Below are positions 1 through 7,640 of a stretch of 46,667 bases of DNA, in pieces. The notes under the pieces were generated by a model. The model searched no databases, was not told the origin of the DNA, and saw only the letters and a list, made by a program, of their open reading frames with translations. Source of the DNA: an uncultured Methylococcaceae bacterium (GTDB lineage Bacteria > Pseudomonadota > Gammaproteobacteria > Methylococcales > Methylomonadaceae); assembly GCA_903866825.1 (NCBI GenBank), contig CAIPPE010000328.1, positions 1 to 46,667 on the forward strand, written 5' to 3'. Numbering within the stretch: the first letter of the stretch is position 1; every line of letters begins with the position of its first letter. Made by a program: the position numbers and the translations under genes.

Positions 1-123
1 TAGACATGGTTTTTTAGTGCAATTTCTATGTCCATAAACTTGTGATATTTTAGACACTTATCAAATTATTCGACTTACTTTAGACGCTAACGTACGTTTT
101 CGTACCACTGGACTTCAGACCCC
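1..123. mobile_element. Tn3-type miniature element, copy B (right half)
   Basis: This is the right part of a Tn3-derived inverted-repeat miniature element. The outer end (about 86-123) is the reverse complement of GGGGTCTGAAGTCCAGTGG followed by TACGAAAACGTACG, closely like the 38-bp ends of Tn3. A 28-bp TGTC...GACA dyad at 29-56 matches res subsite I. Bases 1-6 (TAGACA) are the first 6 bp of subsite II seen in copy A (40965-41214). The other half is at 46574-46667, so the window is cut inside this element. The flank 124-128 is TTTTG. Confidence 0.85.
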
Positions 124-150
124 TTTTGCAAACCACAAAGCAAGTGGTAA

Positions 151-189
151 GATGTATTTTTGATAATTGTACATTTTTCAAAATACATC
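151..189. promoter_or_regulatory. Perfect 10-bp dyad in the umuD leader
   Basis: GATGTATTTT at 151-160 is repeated in inverse as AAAATACATC at 180-189, with a 19-bp spacer, ending 4 bp before the umuD ATG. No canonical CTGT-N8-ACAG LexA box was seen. The dyad may be an operator for the UmuD-like protein, which carries an N-terminal extension, or a hairpin in the leader. Its function is inferred. Confidence 0.4.
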
Positions 190-193
190 AGTC

Positions 194-793
194 ATGTCAC
201 AAAATAAAACAGAAACACGCGGCGGAGCCAGGCCTAATGCCGGTCGAAAAAAAGGTTCATCCCTTTACGGCGAATCAACTAAAGCCCTGCGAGTGCCAGA
301 AAGCATGGTATCCACTATTAAAGCATTACTGGATAAACGTAAAACCCAGCTTGAACAACTCGCTAACCATTCGGAAGACATTTTCTTTCCTGCTAAATCC
401 CCTACCTTATGCGTATTGCCACTTTTCGCTGGTAAAGTTGCCGCTGGATTTCCTTCACCAGCCGATGATTATGTTGAAAAGAATCTGGATTTAAACGAAC
501 TATTAGTGCAAAAACCGGCGGCTACCTTCTTTGTTCGTGCTCAAGGTGAATCCATGCTCGGTGCGGGTATTCATCCGAATGATATTCTGGTGGTAGACCG
601 CTCTATTGAAGCCGTCGCTGGTAAGATTGTTATTTGTGCCTTGAATGGCGAACTCACCGTAAAACGTTTGGAACGCGTTAACGAGCAATGGCAATTGAAA
701 GCGGAAAACCCTGTCTATGCCAATATTATCCTGCATGACGAGTTGGATATGGTGATCTGGGGGGTCGTTACGAATGTGATTCATGCCCTGTAA
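194..793 (+). CDS. umuD: UmuD-like SOS mutagenesis protein (S24 self-cleaving)
   Basis: Accessory subunit of an error-prone polymerase V-type enzyme, activated by RecA-stimulated self-cleavage. The C-terminal S24/LexA-type protease domain has Ser120 (AQGESM) and Lys157 (ELTVKRL). The likely cleavage bond is Ala84-Gly85 (VAAGFPSPADDY). The 35- and 37-residue spacings equal those of E. coli UmuD Gly25-Ser60-Lys97. It differs from E. coli UmuD by an N-terminal extension of about 60 residues containing GARPNAGRKKGS and a basic helix, which could bind DNA. I chose the ATG at 194 over an upstream TTG at 167 because the GGARPNAGRKK block starts just after it. The stop overlaps the umuC start (TAATG), so the two are translationally coupled. 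Confidence 0.9.
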   Translation: MSQNKTETRGGARPNAGRKKGSSLYGESTKALRVPESMVSTIKALLDKRKTQLEQLANHSEDIFFPAKSPTLCVLPLFAGKVAAGFPSPADDYVEKNLDLNELLVQKPAATFFVRAQGESMLGAGIHPNDILVVDRSIEAVAGKIVICALNGELTVKRLERVNEQWQLKAENPVYANIILHDELDMVIWGVVTNVIHAL

Positions 794-2070
794 TGCAGCC
801 CTTACTCGCCTTGGTTGATTGCAACAATTTTTATGTTTCCTGTGAACGGGTTTTTCGCCCCGATCTGACAGGAAAACCGGTGGTGGTGCTCAGTAATAAC
901 GATGGCTGTGTGGTGGCTCGTAGTAAAGAAGTTAAAACGCTGGGGATAAAAATGGGGGTTCCCGTTTTCCAGATTCAGCAACTAATCAATCAACATCAGA
1001 TACAGCTCTTCTCCTCAAACTATGCGCTTTATGCCGATATGTCCTCACGGGTGATGTCAGTACTGGAAGAGTTTGCACCGACCCTGGAAGTCTATTCTAT
1101 CGATGAAGCTTTTTTAGACTTAACTGGCGTGTGTCAGCAAGATCCTGTTGCGTATGGTCAACGCATCAGAAAAGCCGTTGTTAAAGCCACCGGCATTCCG
1201 GTGTGTGTCGGCTTGGGCCCCACGAAAACGCTGGCTAAACTCGCCAACTTTGCTGCGAAGAAATGGCAAAAGACTGAAGGCGTACTGGATTTATCGAATC
1301 CCCTACGCCGGGAAAAATTAATGAAGATTGTCCCGGTCGGAGAAGTCTGGGGTATAGGATCACGCACCACAAGCAAATTAAATAAACTGGGTATACACAC
1401 GGTCTGGGATTTGGCCAGTCAGTCTAGCCATGCTATTCAACGCCAATTTAATATCGTCGTGGCCAGAACCGTCATGGAACTCAATGGTACGCCTTGTTTG
1501 GAACTGGACGATATCAGCCCCGATAAACAGCAGATAGTGTGTTCCAGAAGTTTTAGTCGGTGTTTAACCACTTGTCACGAACTATCCCAGGCTCTGGCCG
1601 AGTTCTGTAGTCGTGCCGCAGAAAAGCTCAGGAAACAACACTCAGTAACCGCCTGTGTCACCGTGTTTATCCGAACCAGCCCGTTCAACCCACAAGAACC
1701 CCAATATCAACGCTCAGCCAGTATCAAGCTGGACGCAGCCACCCAGGACACCCGAACCTTAATCACGGTTGCCAACCGTTTACTCATAGAGATTTTTAAA
1801 AGCGGCTACAACTATCAAAAATGTGGTGTACAACTCAGCAAGATCCAACCCAAATTAGCACCCGGTCAGCTTGAACTGTTTGATTTTGAGGACAGTAGTC
1901 TACCCATAGAAAATCGTCCCTTAATGGCGGTCATGGACAGCATTAATAAACGTTTCCCCAAGAGACTATCCATCGCGGCCACTGGTTTTGATAAATCCTG
2001 GAAAGCCAAAGCAGAACGCGTTTCACCGCGTTATACAACAGACTGGCGAGAACTGGTGATGGTTAAGTAG
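793..2070 (+). CDS. umuC: UmuC-like Y-family DNA polymerase (Pol V catalytic subunit)
   Basis: Translesion DNA polymerase, the catalytic subunit partnered by UmuD'. At 425 aa it is full length for UmuC. The N-terminal palm motif LVDCNNFYVSCERVF carries the first catalytic Asp, and YSIDEAFLDL carries the Asp-Glu pair. The finger region VARSKEVKTLGIKMG, the helix-hairpin-helix/thumb region (PVGEVWGIGSRT) and the UmuC C-terminal tail (SPRYTTDW) are all present. It overlaps umuD by 1 nt. Plasmid UmuDC/MucAB/ImpAB-type operons are common and raise mutagenesis and UV tolerance. The SOS box could not be identified. Confidence 0.95.
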   Translation: MQPLLALVDCNNFYVSCERVFRPDLTGKPVVVLSNNDGCVVARSKEVKTLGIKMGVPVFQIQQLINQHQIQLFSSNYALYADMSSRVMSVLEEFAPTLEVYSIDEAFLDLTGVCQQDPVAYGQRIRKAVVKATGIPVCVGLGPTKTLAKLANFAAKKWQKTEGVLDLSNPLRREKLMKIVPVGEVWGIGSRTTSKLNKLGIHTVWDLASQSSHAIQRQFNIVVARTVMELNGTPCLELDDISPDKQQIVCSRSFSRCLTTCHELSQALAEFCSRAAEKLRKQHSVTACVTVFIRTSPFNPQEPQYQRSASIKLDAATQDTRTLITVANRLLIEIFKSGYNYQKCGVQLSKIQPKLAPGQLELFDFEDSSLPIENRPLMAVMDSINKRFPKRLSIAATGFDKSWKAKAERVSPRYTTDWRELVMVK

Positions 2071-2118
2071 AAGAACAGTAAGAGGTACTTTATATCTATT
2101 TGCTTTTAATTATGTGTA

Positions 2119-2187
2119 TTTACTCATTTGAGTTTTTAAGTAGATAATCATATTTTCATTTACTCATTTGATATTTAGAGTAATTGA
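2119..2187. repeat. ACTC/GAGT centromere-like repeats downstream of umuC
   Basis: TTTACTCATTTGAG, TTTACTCATTTGA and AGAGTAATTGA motifs recur here and match those upstream of parF (about 36741-36908) and at 40743-40812. ParG of the ParFGH family is known to bind degenerate ACTC tetramers separated by AT-rich spacers, so this may be an auxiliary partition site. The similarity is visible; the function is inferred. Confidence 0.5.
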
Positions 2188-2195
2188 TTATTTAA

Positions 2196-3262
2196 AGCCC
2201 ATCCTAATCCGGCATAAAACCAAACAGCATAAAAAAGCATGCTGAATGCTTTTACACCTCCAGCGAGGCGTTGCAGTTATTAGAGCAAAGCCATAAATTA
2301 CAAAGGCAGAAAAAGACCTGCCCTTATAATTTTGTCTTTACGTTGACTATTTTTTGTAAAGTCTAAAACAGCTCAGCGAGAAATCATTGCTTCACTGTTT
2401 GATACTTTATTAAAAAATGTGATGCAGAGTATTTCAAGCCCAGTTTGACCAGGCATAAAACCAAACAGCATAAAAAAGCATGCTGAATGCTTTTACACCT
2501 TCAATGAGGCGTTGCAGTTATTAGAGCAACCCCACTAAAACAACAGCAGAAAATCGCTGCTATTGTTTTCATGGCTTACATTGCATGATTAGAGCGGATT
2601 AAAACCAGCCTGGCAGAAGAGCACAGCCCCCTTGTTTTAATCCTAAGAGCGTTTATTAGCCTTGTTTAAACCGGCATAAAACCACACAGCACTGATGGAC
2701 GTGCTGAATGCTTTTACACCTCCAAGGTGGCGATGCAGTTATTAGAGCAAAGCCGTCAAACAACAGCAGAAGATCACTGCTCTTGTTTTCCTGCTTTACG
2801 TTGCATGATTAGAGCGGATTAAAACCAGCCTGGCAGAAGAACACAGCCCCCTTGTTTTAATCCTAAGAGCGTTTATTAGCCTTGTTTAAACCGGCATAAA
2901 ACCACACAGCACTGAAAGACGTGCTGAATGCTTTTACACCTCCAAGGTGGCTGTGCAGTTATTTAAAGCAAAGCCCGAAATTACAAAGGCAGAAAAATCC
3001 CTGCCCTTATAATTTTGTCTTTACGTTGCCTATTTTTTGTAAAGTCTAAAACAGCTCAGCGAGAAATCATTGCTTCACTGTTTGATACTTTATTAAAAAA
3101 TGTGATGCAGAGTATTTCAAGCCCAGTTTAAAACGGCATAAAACCACACAGCACTGAAAGACGTGCTGAATGCTTTTAAACCTCCAATGAGGCGGTGCAG
3201 TCATATAAAGCAAAGCCATCAAACAACAGCAGAAAATCGCTGCTCTTGTTTTCCTGCTTTAC
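2196..3262. repeat. Tandem array of five structured repeats, 220-242 bp each
   Basis: Units are anchored by GGCATAAAACC at 2211, 2452, 2673, 2893 and 3135 (spacings 241, 221, 220 and 242). Each has a hairpin CAGCAT...ATGCTG or CAGCAC...GTGCTG, then a small CCTC...GAGG or CACC...GGTG hairpin, then GGCAG...CTGCC or AGCAG...CTGCT. The base changes are compensatory, which suggests a structure conserved as RNA or single-stranded DNA. Two kinds of unit tail occur. Units 1 and 4 carry CTTTAC...GTAAAG; units 2 and 3 carry GGATTAAAAC...GTTTTAATCC. Unit 5 ends early. A solo unit lies at 40816-40945. No convincing protein is encoded. Function unknown. Confidence 0.8.
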
Positions 3263-3328
3263 AGTCTTGTGGCGTTGCGGATTGTTTTAACTCGCTTCCG
3301 GCTCTGCCTACATCTCAAACAAAGGTGC

Positions 3329-3463
3329 AGGTGTTAAGCATTACCATTCCATTAAACATAATGCACACCCTATTATACGAATTGCTGGGGCAAGAAAAGC
3401 ACTTACCCCATCAAGTCGTATAAAGTACATTATGTTAATTGGCATTAGTAATGCAGCACACCT
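3329..3463. repeat. 135-nt imperfect hairpin
   Basis: Nested complementary blocks run AGGTGT...ACACCT, GCATTAC...GTAATGC, CATAATG...CATTATG, TATACGA...TCGTATA and TGGGG...CCCCA around a loop near 3392-3404. The bulged long stem recalls integron attC sites or a structured RNA, but no attC core sites (GTTRRRY/RYYYAAC) were found at the ends and there is no integrase. It lies just after the tandem repeats. Function unknown. Confidence 0.65.
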
Positions 3464-3759
3464 GACTTAATTTTGAAACAGGCAAAAAGTGCAACTTGCC
3501 CTGCTTCGCTAAAAGCACACGTTATGATTGTTTTGTAGTCGCTTCATTTCTCTTAAGGCGAAAAGAAAAAAACTCGCGCTGCTTCGCCTATTTTTTGATG
3601 ATTTAAAATGCAACTGATGGCCTTGCCAACAGATCAAAAGAAAAGTACGCTGAAAGCTTCGCTTACAGCTCGAACAAAGATATTTAAACGCTATCTGAAA
3701 AAAATGCGAATAAGTGTGGGTTATGTTAAATTGCGCAGTACCCAAAAATGATTGAATCG
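3464..3759. other. Intergenic stretch with no recognised gene
   Basis: This lies between the 135-nt hairpin and the end of the glycosyltransferase gene. Short CTGCTTCGC/GCTTCGC strings recur (about 3500, 3579, 3657), which may be the remains of small repeats. A minus-strand open frame overlaps the glycosyltransferase tail out of frame and looks non-coding. No terminator with a T-run could be assigned to the long minus-strand operon that ends here. Confidence 0.4.
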
Positions 3760-3780
3760 TTACGAAGGAGTACTTACGGT
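3760..3780. repeat. MITE-end-like sequence at the 3' end of the glycosyltransferase gene
   Basis: TTACGAAGGAGTACTTACGGT followed by CAACCAT resembles the right inverted repeat of the MITE at 45633-45864 (TTACGAAGCAATCCTTACGG, then TCAGCCAT). In both places the repeat supplies the last codons and the stop of a minus-strand gene (W-L-T-V-x-x-x-S-stop). No partner end was found at lower coordinates. Confidence 0.45.
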
Positions 3781-4713
3781 CAACCATCCTGTGTAGAAAA
3801 TTACTACTATTAGCCAAACTAAATGGATAACAGGAAATACGATTGTATATAACAATGCAGCCGTAATTAATGACATTTGACCAAACGTAAGTGCGGCTGT
3901 TAGTGTCAGCCAAAGTAAGAAAGCGAAATTCGCATTAACGAGCGCGGTTATATAAATTAATCCCCAAAAGACAATCCACAATAGATGATAAGCCGCTCCA
4001 TGCACTAAAATTAAAGATAGTCGATTTAAAAATTGATAGTTTGCATTCACAACCTGTGAAAACCCCTTTCCCCACCTAATACGTTGGCACAAAAGTGAAA
4101 AAAGAGTTGCTTTAGGTTTTTCCCATCCAAGAATCGATTGATTAAAATAGACTTTACAATTGTGCTCACGAGCACAAATACCGATTGTTAAATCATCAAA
4201 TACAGTATCTATTTTTGATAATCTTTCACGGAAGGCTTTTACTTTGAGTAAAAATAATTGCCCTGGAAGACTAGATCCCCAGCCAGAACGCCACAACATT
4301 GGACGAATAATGCAATGAGACAACATTTTGTCGATCTTGATCAATTGCGTGATCAATCCTGAAGTTGAGCTAACGCCTATTCTCCCCCAAGATAAATCGG
4401 CCTGTGCACTAAATGATTCCGAAAGAAATGCAAGAATAGCGTTCAAGTTGGGTGTAATGTCGTTATCAACGCAGAGAAAATAATCCGCTTGTGTTCTCAA
4501 CAATAACTGCAATATACGGACATACTTAGTGGTGCTAGGAGAAACGATCTGACGAACTAATGGATTTTCATTGGCATGAAGATGATCAACAAACACAATA
4601 ACATCTGTATCATAAAATCGTTGAAGATTATCCGCTAATGTTAAGAAATCATCTGTTAATACCTCTGGCCCACTAACAAAGGTAACAAGTGACAATTTTT
4701 TTATGTTGTTCAT
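3760..4713 (-). CDS. Membrane GT2 glycosyltransferase (QxxRW type)
   Basis: Probable processive family 2 glycosyltransferase, 317 aa. Visible motifs are DND at 83-85 (DxD-like), PGQ at 150-152, DDLTIG at 173-178 (catalytic Asp region) and QRIRW at 210-214 (QxxRW, typical of cellulose, hyaluronan and NodC-type synthases). About three hydrophobic segments follow in residues 230-310, so it should sit in the inner membrane. Donor and acceptor sugars cannot be told. The start is the ATG overlapping the upstream TGA (ATGA); longer in-frame ATGs add only 7 residues. It is the last gene of the operon. Its C-terminus (WLTVSTPS) lies in a MITE-end-like sequence, so it may be truncated. Confidence 0.75.
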   Translation of the reverse strand: MNNIKKLSLVTFVSGPEVLTDDFLTLADNLQRFYDTDVIVFVDHLHANENPLVRQIVSPSTTKYVRILQLLLRTQADYFLCVDNDITPNLNAILAFLSESFSAQADLSWGRIGVSSTSGLITQLIKIDKMLSHCIIRPMLWRSGWGSSLPGQLFLLKVKAFRERLSKIDTVFDDLTIGICAREHNCKVYFNQSILGWEKPKATLFSLLCQRIRWGKGFSQVVNANYQFLNRLSLILVHGAAYHLLWIVFWGLIYITALVNANFAFLLWLTLTAALTFGQMSLITAALLYTIVFPVIHLVWLIVVIFYTGWLTVSTPS

Positions 4714-5297
4714 GTACATGTATACCTTCCACACAATAAAACATCTGCAAGCTCTAACTGCGCCGAACTTGCGGTCACTGCATGGTCGGCATTAAGCATA
4801 ACAACGCGTAATTCTGAAGCAGTAATCATCGGCAATAATCGTTTACCGTGCTCAATAGGTATTCGATCATCGTTCAAAGAGAGTACTATATCTACGATAG
4901 GAACATGAAGGTAGTGATTCACTGGACTTAGCAACCACTGCCCAACTAATGAAAAATTTTTCTCCCAAGCTAGTTGAACACGATCAGCAAATGGGTTAAT
5001 AAGCGTGATTCTTTTGGGAATCGCTTTGGCCGATATAGCCGAAGCGACTAAATATGCAACTGAAGCTCCAAGACTAAGCCCAATCCACCAGTCGGCTCCC
5101 GTTTTCGCCAGATTGTTAGTCCACTGGTAGATAGAAGATTCTGGGTTGTCTGGTGTTTCACCCACGTCATATTTATGGGGCATTATATCAATTGAATAGC
5201 CATTATCTTCCATTCTACGATGGAAATCGAATAATTCCAGAGGACTCCTTCCCATCCCTGGCCAATAGAGAATTCTTCCACTAGAGCCCCCTATCAT
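4710..5297 (-). CDS. Alpha/beta-hydrolase-like protein
   Basis: Small alpha/beta hydrolase fold of 195 aa. Residues near the start (LYWPGMG) resemble the oxyanion-loop strand. GLSLGAS at 73-79 is the nucleophile elbow with Ser75. The Asp143/144 pair (LNDDRIP) and His172 (NADHAV) could complete the triad. The substrate is unknown; esterase or acyl-transfer chemistry is possible. It overlaps the radical SAM gene upstream and the glycosyltransferase downstream by ATGA, so all three are probably coupled. No signal peptide, so cytoplasmic. Confidence 0.7.
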   Translation of the reverse strand: MIGGSSGRILYWPGMGRSPLELFDFHRRMEDNGYSIDIMPHKYDVGETPDNPESSIYQWTNNLAKTGADWWIGLSLGASVAYLVASAISAKAIPKRITLINPFADRVQLAWEKNFSLVGQWLLSPVNHYLHVPIVDIVLSLNDDRIPIEHGKRLLPMITASELRVVMLNADHAVTASSAQLELADVLLCGRYTCT

Positions 5298-6463
5298 ATA
5301 AGTCCCTCATAGACCTCATTTGCTAAACTATTGCGTAGGATTGCTGTATTAAAGAAAGGTTTGTAACCAAAACGATGGTAAACATCTGCCGCATGTGAAT
5401 ATGCTCTAATAATGAAATCTTCATTTGGCCGTGAAAGTGTATTACCTAAATGTGATCCAACTTCTGGGTGGAAAATATTCGCGCCTGGTATCACCCCCAT
5501 TTCTGCAATAGCATCAAATCCTTTCATCAAATCTTCTACAGGAACGAGACCAGCCACAAAATTACACCACACTCTGCCTGCTCCATAATGATGGACGAGA
5601 ATTTCAAATGATTTTATGATTTTTGAAAAGCCCACATAATGACTCTTGCCTGAACAAACCTTCTCAAATGCGGTTTGTGGCCAAACCTCTAGGTTAAAGC
5701 TAGGGTGGTCTACACCTTCTTGATATAACTCAATTAGTTTGCTTTCCGTTTGTGGCGGCATAAGCGATACATTCCCACGGATTCGCCCATCCCAAGGAAG
5801 TTTATGGCGAATTGCTCGAATGACAGCCATGTGTGCATCAAACTCACGATCACTATCAATATAAGAACCACCAGTGATAATAATATGATCTATCTGGTCG
5901 TGTTTTGACGCAAAATCACAAACCTCAGCTAATTCACTTGGTGACTTCTTAATTACCACGCTGCTATCCTTTCGGGTAACTGTCGATGTTACAGAACAAA
6001 ACTGGCAACCAAAGCCAGTATCATGATATTGACACCCAGAAAAAATATTAAAATTAAGGCAATTTTTTCCATACATTTGAGCTAAGCGTTTTGTAGTCGT
6101 CCCTAACGATGTATGGTAATCCCAAAAGCGTGGTCTGGGTAGGAATTCAAAATCACTTAGTACCCTACCTGCTTCTTCAATAATTAATAAACCACCATCA
6201 TTTCGCATACTAATAGGCGAATCAGGTCGAAAGTGTACTTTCGATACAATATTTCCAGGTAAAATTAACTCCGTCGGAACAAGACGATTTTTGTCAACTC
6301 CCCAATTACCATTATCATAAGCATAATGCTCTTCTTTGAATTTAAAGGATAAAGATTGAAATAACTCAGGATTATCTTGAACACCGTGAACGAGTAATTT
6401 TAATTTCACTCGTGCGCTGTCCCTGCGTCGATTTTCTGTAGTTAAAATGATGTCTTCATACAT
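5294..6463 (-). CDS. Radical SAM enzyme with an atypical cysteine motif
   Basis: A 389-aa protein with one radical-SAM-like core. The cluster motif is C144-x8-C153-x2-C156 (CQYHDTGFGCQFC), not the usual CxxxCxxC; an extra Cys135 precedes it. HIIITGGSYI (about 195-204) looks like the SAM-binding GGE region of biotin-synthase-like enzymes, and later strands (GNVSLMPP, FNLEVWP) fit the barrel. The N-terminal 110 residues have no recognised domain. It lies 3 bp after the kinase-like gene and overlaps the hydrolase gene, in an operon with a second (NrdG-like) radical SAM protein. Substrate unknown; a sulfur-insertion, rearrangement or nucleotide-modifying role would be speculation. Confidence 0.75.
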   Translation of the reverse strand: MYEDIILTTENRRRDSARVKLKLLVHGVQDNPELFQSLSFKFKEEHYAYDNGNWGVDKNRLVPTELILPGNIVSKVHFRPDSPISMRNDGGLLIIEEAGRVLSDFEFLPRPRFWDYHTSLGTTTKRLAQMYGKNCLNFNIFSGCQYHDTGFGCQFCSVTSTVTRKDSSVVIKKSPSELAEVCDFASKHDQIDHIIITGGSYIDSDREFDAHMAVIRAIRHKLPWDGRIRGNVSLMPPQTESKLIELYQEGVDHPSFNLEVWPQTAFEKVCSGKSHYVGFSKIIKSFEILVHHYGAGRVWCNFVAGLVPVEDLMKGFDAIAEMGVIPGANIFHPEVGSHLGNTLSRPNEDFIIRAYSHAADVYHRFGYKPFFNTAILRNSLANEVYEGLI

Positions 6464-6466
6464 AAT

Positions 6467-7027
6467 TTAGAGGCCTCTTCTTTTCAATATTCCTTGTACT
6501 GCCTGAAAAACTTCTGGTGGTGATAGATGTGTTGTATCAACTGACTCCCATGATGGAAAGTGTTTTCGCATTTCATCTAAAGCCCAACCATAGTTTTTAT
6601 CTCTCTCCATACACATGTTATCACCAGAGTTTCCCCTCATTGCGACGCGAGTCCTACGGGTGGATAACTCACACTTAATCTGAATAATAAGATTAGGAAC
6701 TGGAAACTGGTCAATACAACGAATTACCTGTTCATTCATTTTCTCCCTGCTCCACAATTGATCCGCATATGCCGCAGCCATAGTGCTTAACCAATAGCGA
6801 ACAAGCAAACTTGGATTATTAGCAAATGCTGCCATAGAACCACATAGTCGGTTATATTCCAGAAATGATAGCAATCGTTCTTCTCCATTAAGAGCACGAG
6901 CTTTCATTTCAGCTGATTTTGCTTCTTTTGTATATGTCACAATATCATAACCAAGCGTCTTTACTTGTTCTGCTAAAGTATCTTTTCCCGTTCCATTATC
7001 ACCTTCAATAACTATCCAGTTTGCCAT
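6467..7027 (-). CDS. Thymidylate/deoxynucleoside kinase-like P-loop protein
   Basis: A 186-aa P-loop kinase resembling dTMP kinases. The N-terminus is MANWIVIEGDNGTGKDTLAEQ, with GDNGTGKD as the P-loop. NNPSLLVRYWLSTMAAA and the later basic RRTRVAMRG stretch match the substrate and lid regions. I chose the ATG at 7027 because the P-loop strand starts directly after it and a GAGGG lies upstream; a longer frame from 7084 overlaps the preceding gene and adds 19 hydrophobic residues. In this operon, with two radical SAM proteins, it may phosphorylate a modified nucleoside, but that is inference. Confidence 0.7.
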   Translation of the reverse strand: MANWIVIEGDNGTGKDTLAEQVKTLGYDIVTYTKEAKSAEMKARALNGEERLLSFLEYNRLCGSMAAFANNPSLLVRYWLSTMAAAYADQLWSREKMNEQVIRCIDQFPVPNLIIQIKCELSTRRTRVAMRGNSGDNMCMERDKNYGWALDEMRKHFPSWESVDTTHLSPPEVFQAVQGILKRRGL

Positions 7028-7064
7028 AAGTATTTGATATCCCTCGACTAATAATTTAAATATT

Positions 7065-7640
7065 TTATAAACTAGGCCAACCATTAATCATAATTTTACC
7101 AGCCGTACTAATGCGTAATTCCACTTCACGCTGTATCCTTTGAGTGGATTCAATACTTGCATCATAGAAATTAGTTAGATAATTAAAAGTTTGATTAGTT
7201 GAACCAACCCATTGACGCTGAGTATCGGGTTTTGAACTATCATAAACACCATCCACAAGCACATCTGTATTTGCTAATAGCTCTTTTGTTCCAGTTAAAT
7301 CCAGACCATATAATTCTTTCACAGTGTAACCCGAAAAAACCATTACCGATAATCCAACAGCTTTCACCATCGTAGCAACTACTGCCAAACCTTGTGCCTG
7401 AAGTAAGGGCTCTCCGCCAAGAAAAGTTACACCTTCCAAATCATACTTTTTCGCGGCATCCAATATGTTATTAGCTAACTCTGAGGCTTCAATTAATTTT
7501 CGTTCCTCAAAAGCTAAATAATGAGGGTTACAACACCCTTTACATCGTTTATTACATCCTTGTACCCATATTGCAGCTCGTTTTCCAGGGCCTTCAACTT
7601 CTGTACAGGGAATCCATGCGGCAAGATTAATCCAAGCCAT
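7065..7640 (-). CDS. NrdG-like radical SAM activating protein
   Basis: A 191-aa 4Fe-4S radical SAM protein of the anaerobic ribonucleotide-reductase-activase (NrdG/QueE-like) shape. It has VEGPGKRAAIWVQGC and the cluster motif C29-x3-C33-x2-C36 (CNKRCKGCC), followed by TFLGGEPLLQ (SAM-binding GGEP) and VMVFSGYT, all as in NrdG. No NrdD (glycyl-radical reductase) is encoded nearby, so its partner is probably another operon product or host protein. It directly follows the AAA+ gene (TAA and ATG adjacent). NrdG-like orphans are known in conflict and RiPP-like operons; the role here is unknown. Confidence 0.8.
   Translation of the reverse strand: MAWINLAAWIPCTEVEGPGKRAAIWVQGCNKRCKGCCNPHYLAFEERKLIEASELANNILDAAKKYDLEGVTFLGGEPLLQAQGLAVVATMVKAVGLSVMVFSGYTVKELYGLDLTGTKELLANTDVLVDGVYDSSKPDTQRQWVGSTNQTFNYLTNFYDASIESTQRIQREVELRISTAGKIMINGWPSL

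Noticed and set aside
2196-3262. CRISPR array
   Set aside because: Units of 220-242 bp are far too long, there are no short repeat-spacer alternations, and no cas gene.
3163-3423. 86-codon frame across the last repeat unit and the 135-nt hairpin
   Set aside because: It lies fully within structured non-coding repeats, has no ribosome site and no recognisable domain, and would break the repeat pattern.
2196-3463. Integron attC array
   Set aside because: No GTTRRRY/RYYYAAC core pairs and no integrase or cassettes; the repeat spacing is uniform and non-coding.
3509-3913. 134-codon minus-strand frame overlapping the glycosyltransferase end
   Set aside because: It is out of frame with the clear GT2 gene and has no domain; most of it is antisense or noncoding.
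5294-6463. Prokaryotic viperin
   Set aside because: The canonical CxxxCxxC and viperin motifs are absent; only the pairing with a kinase-like gene is similar.
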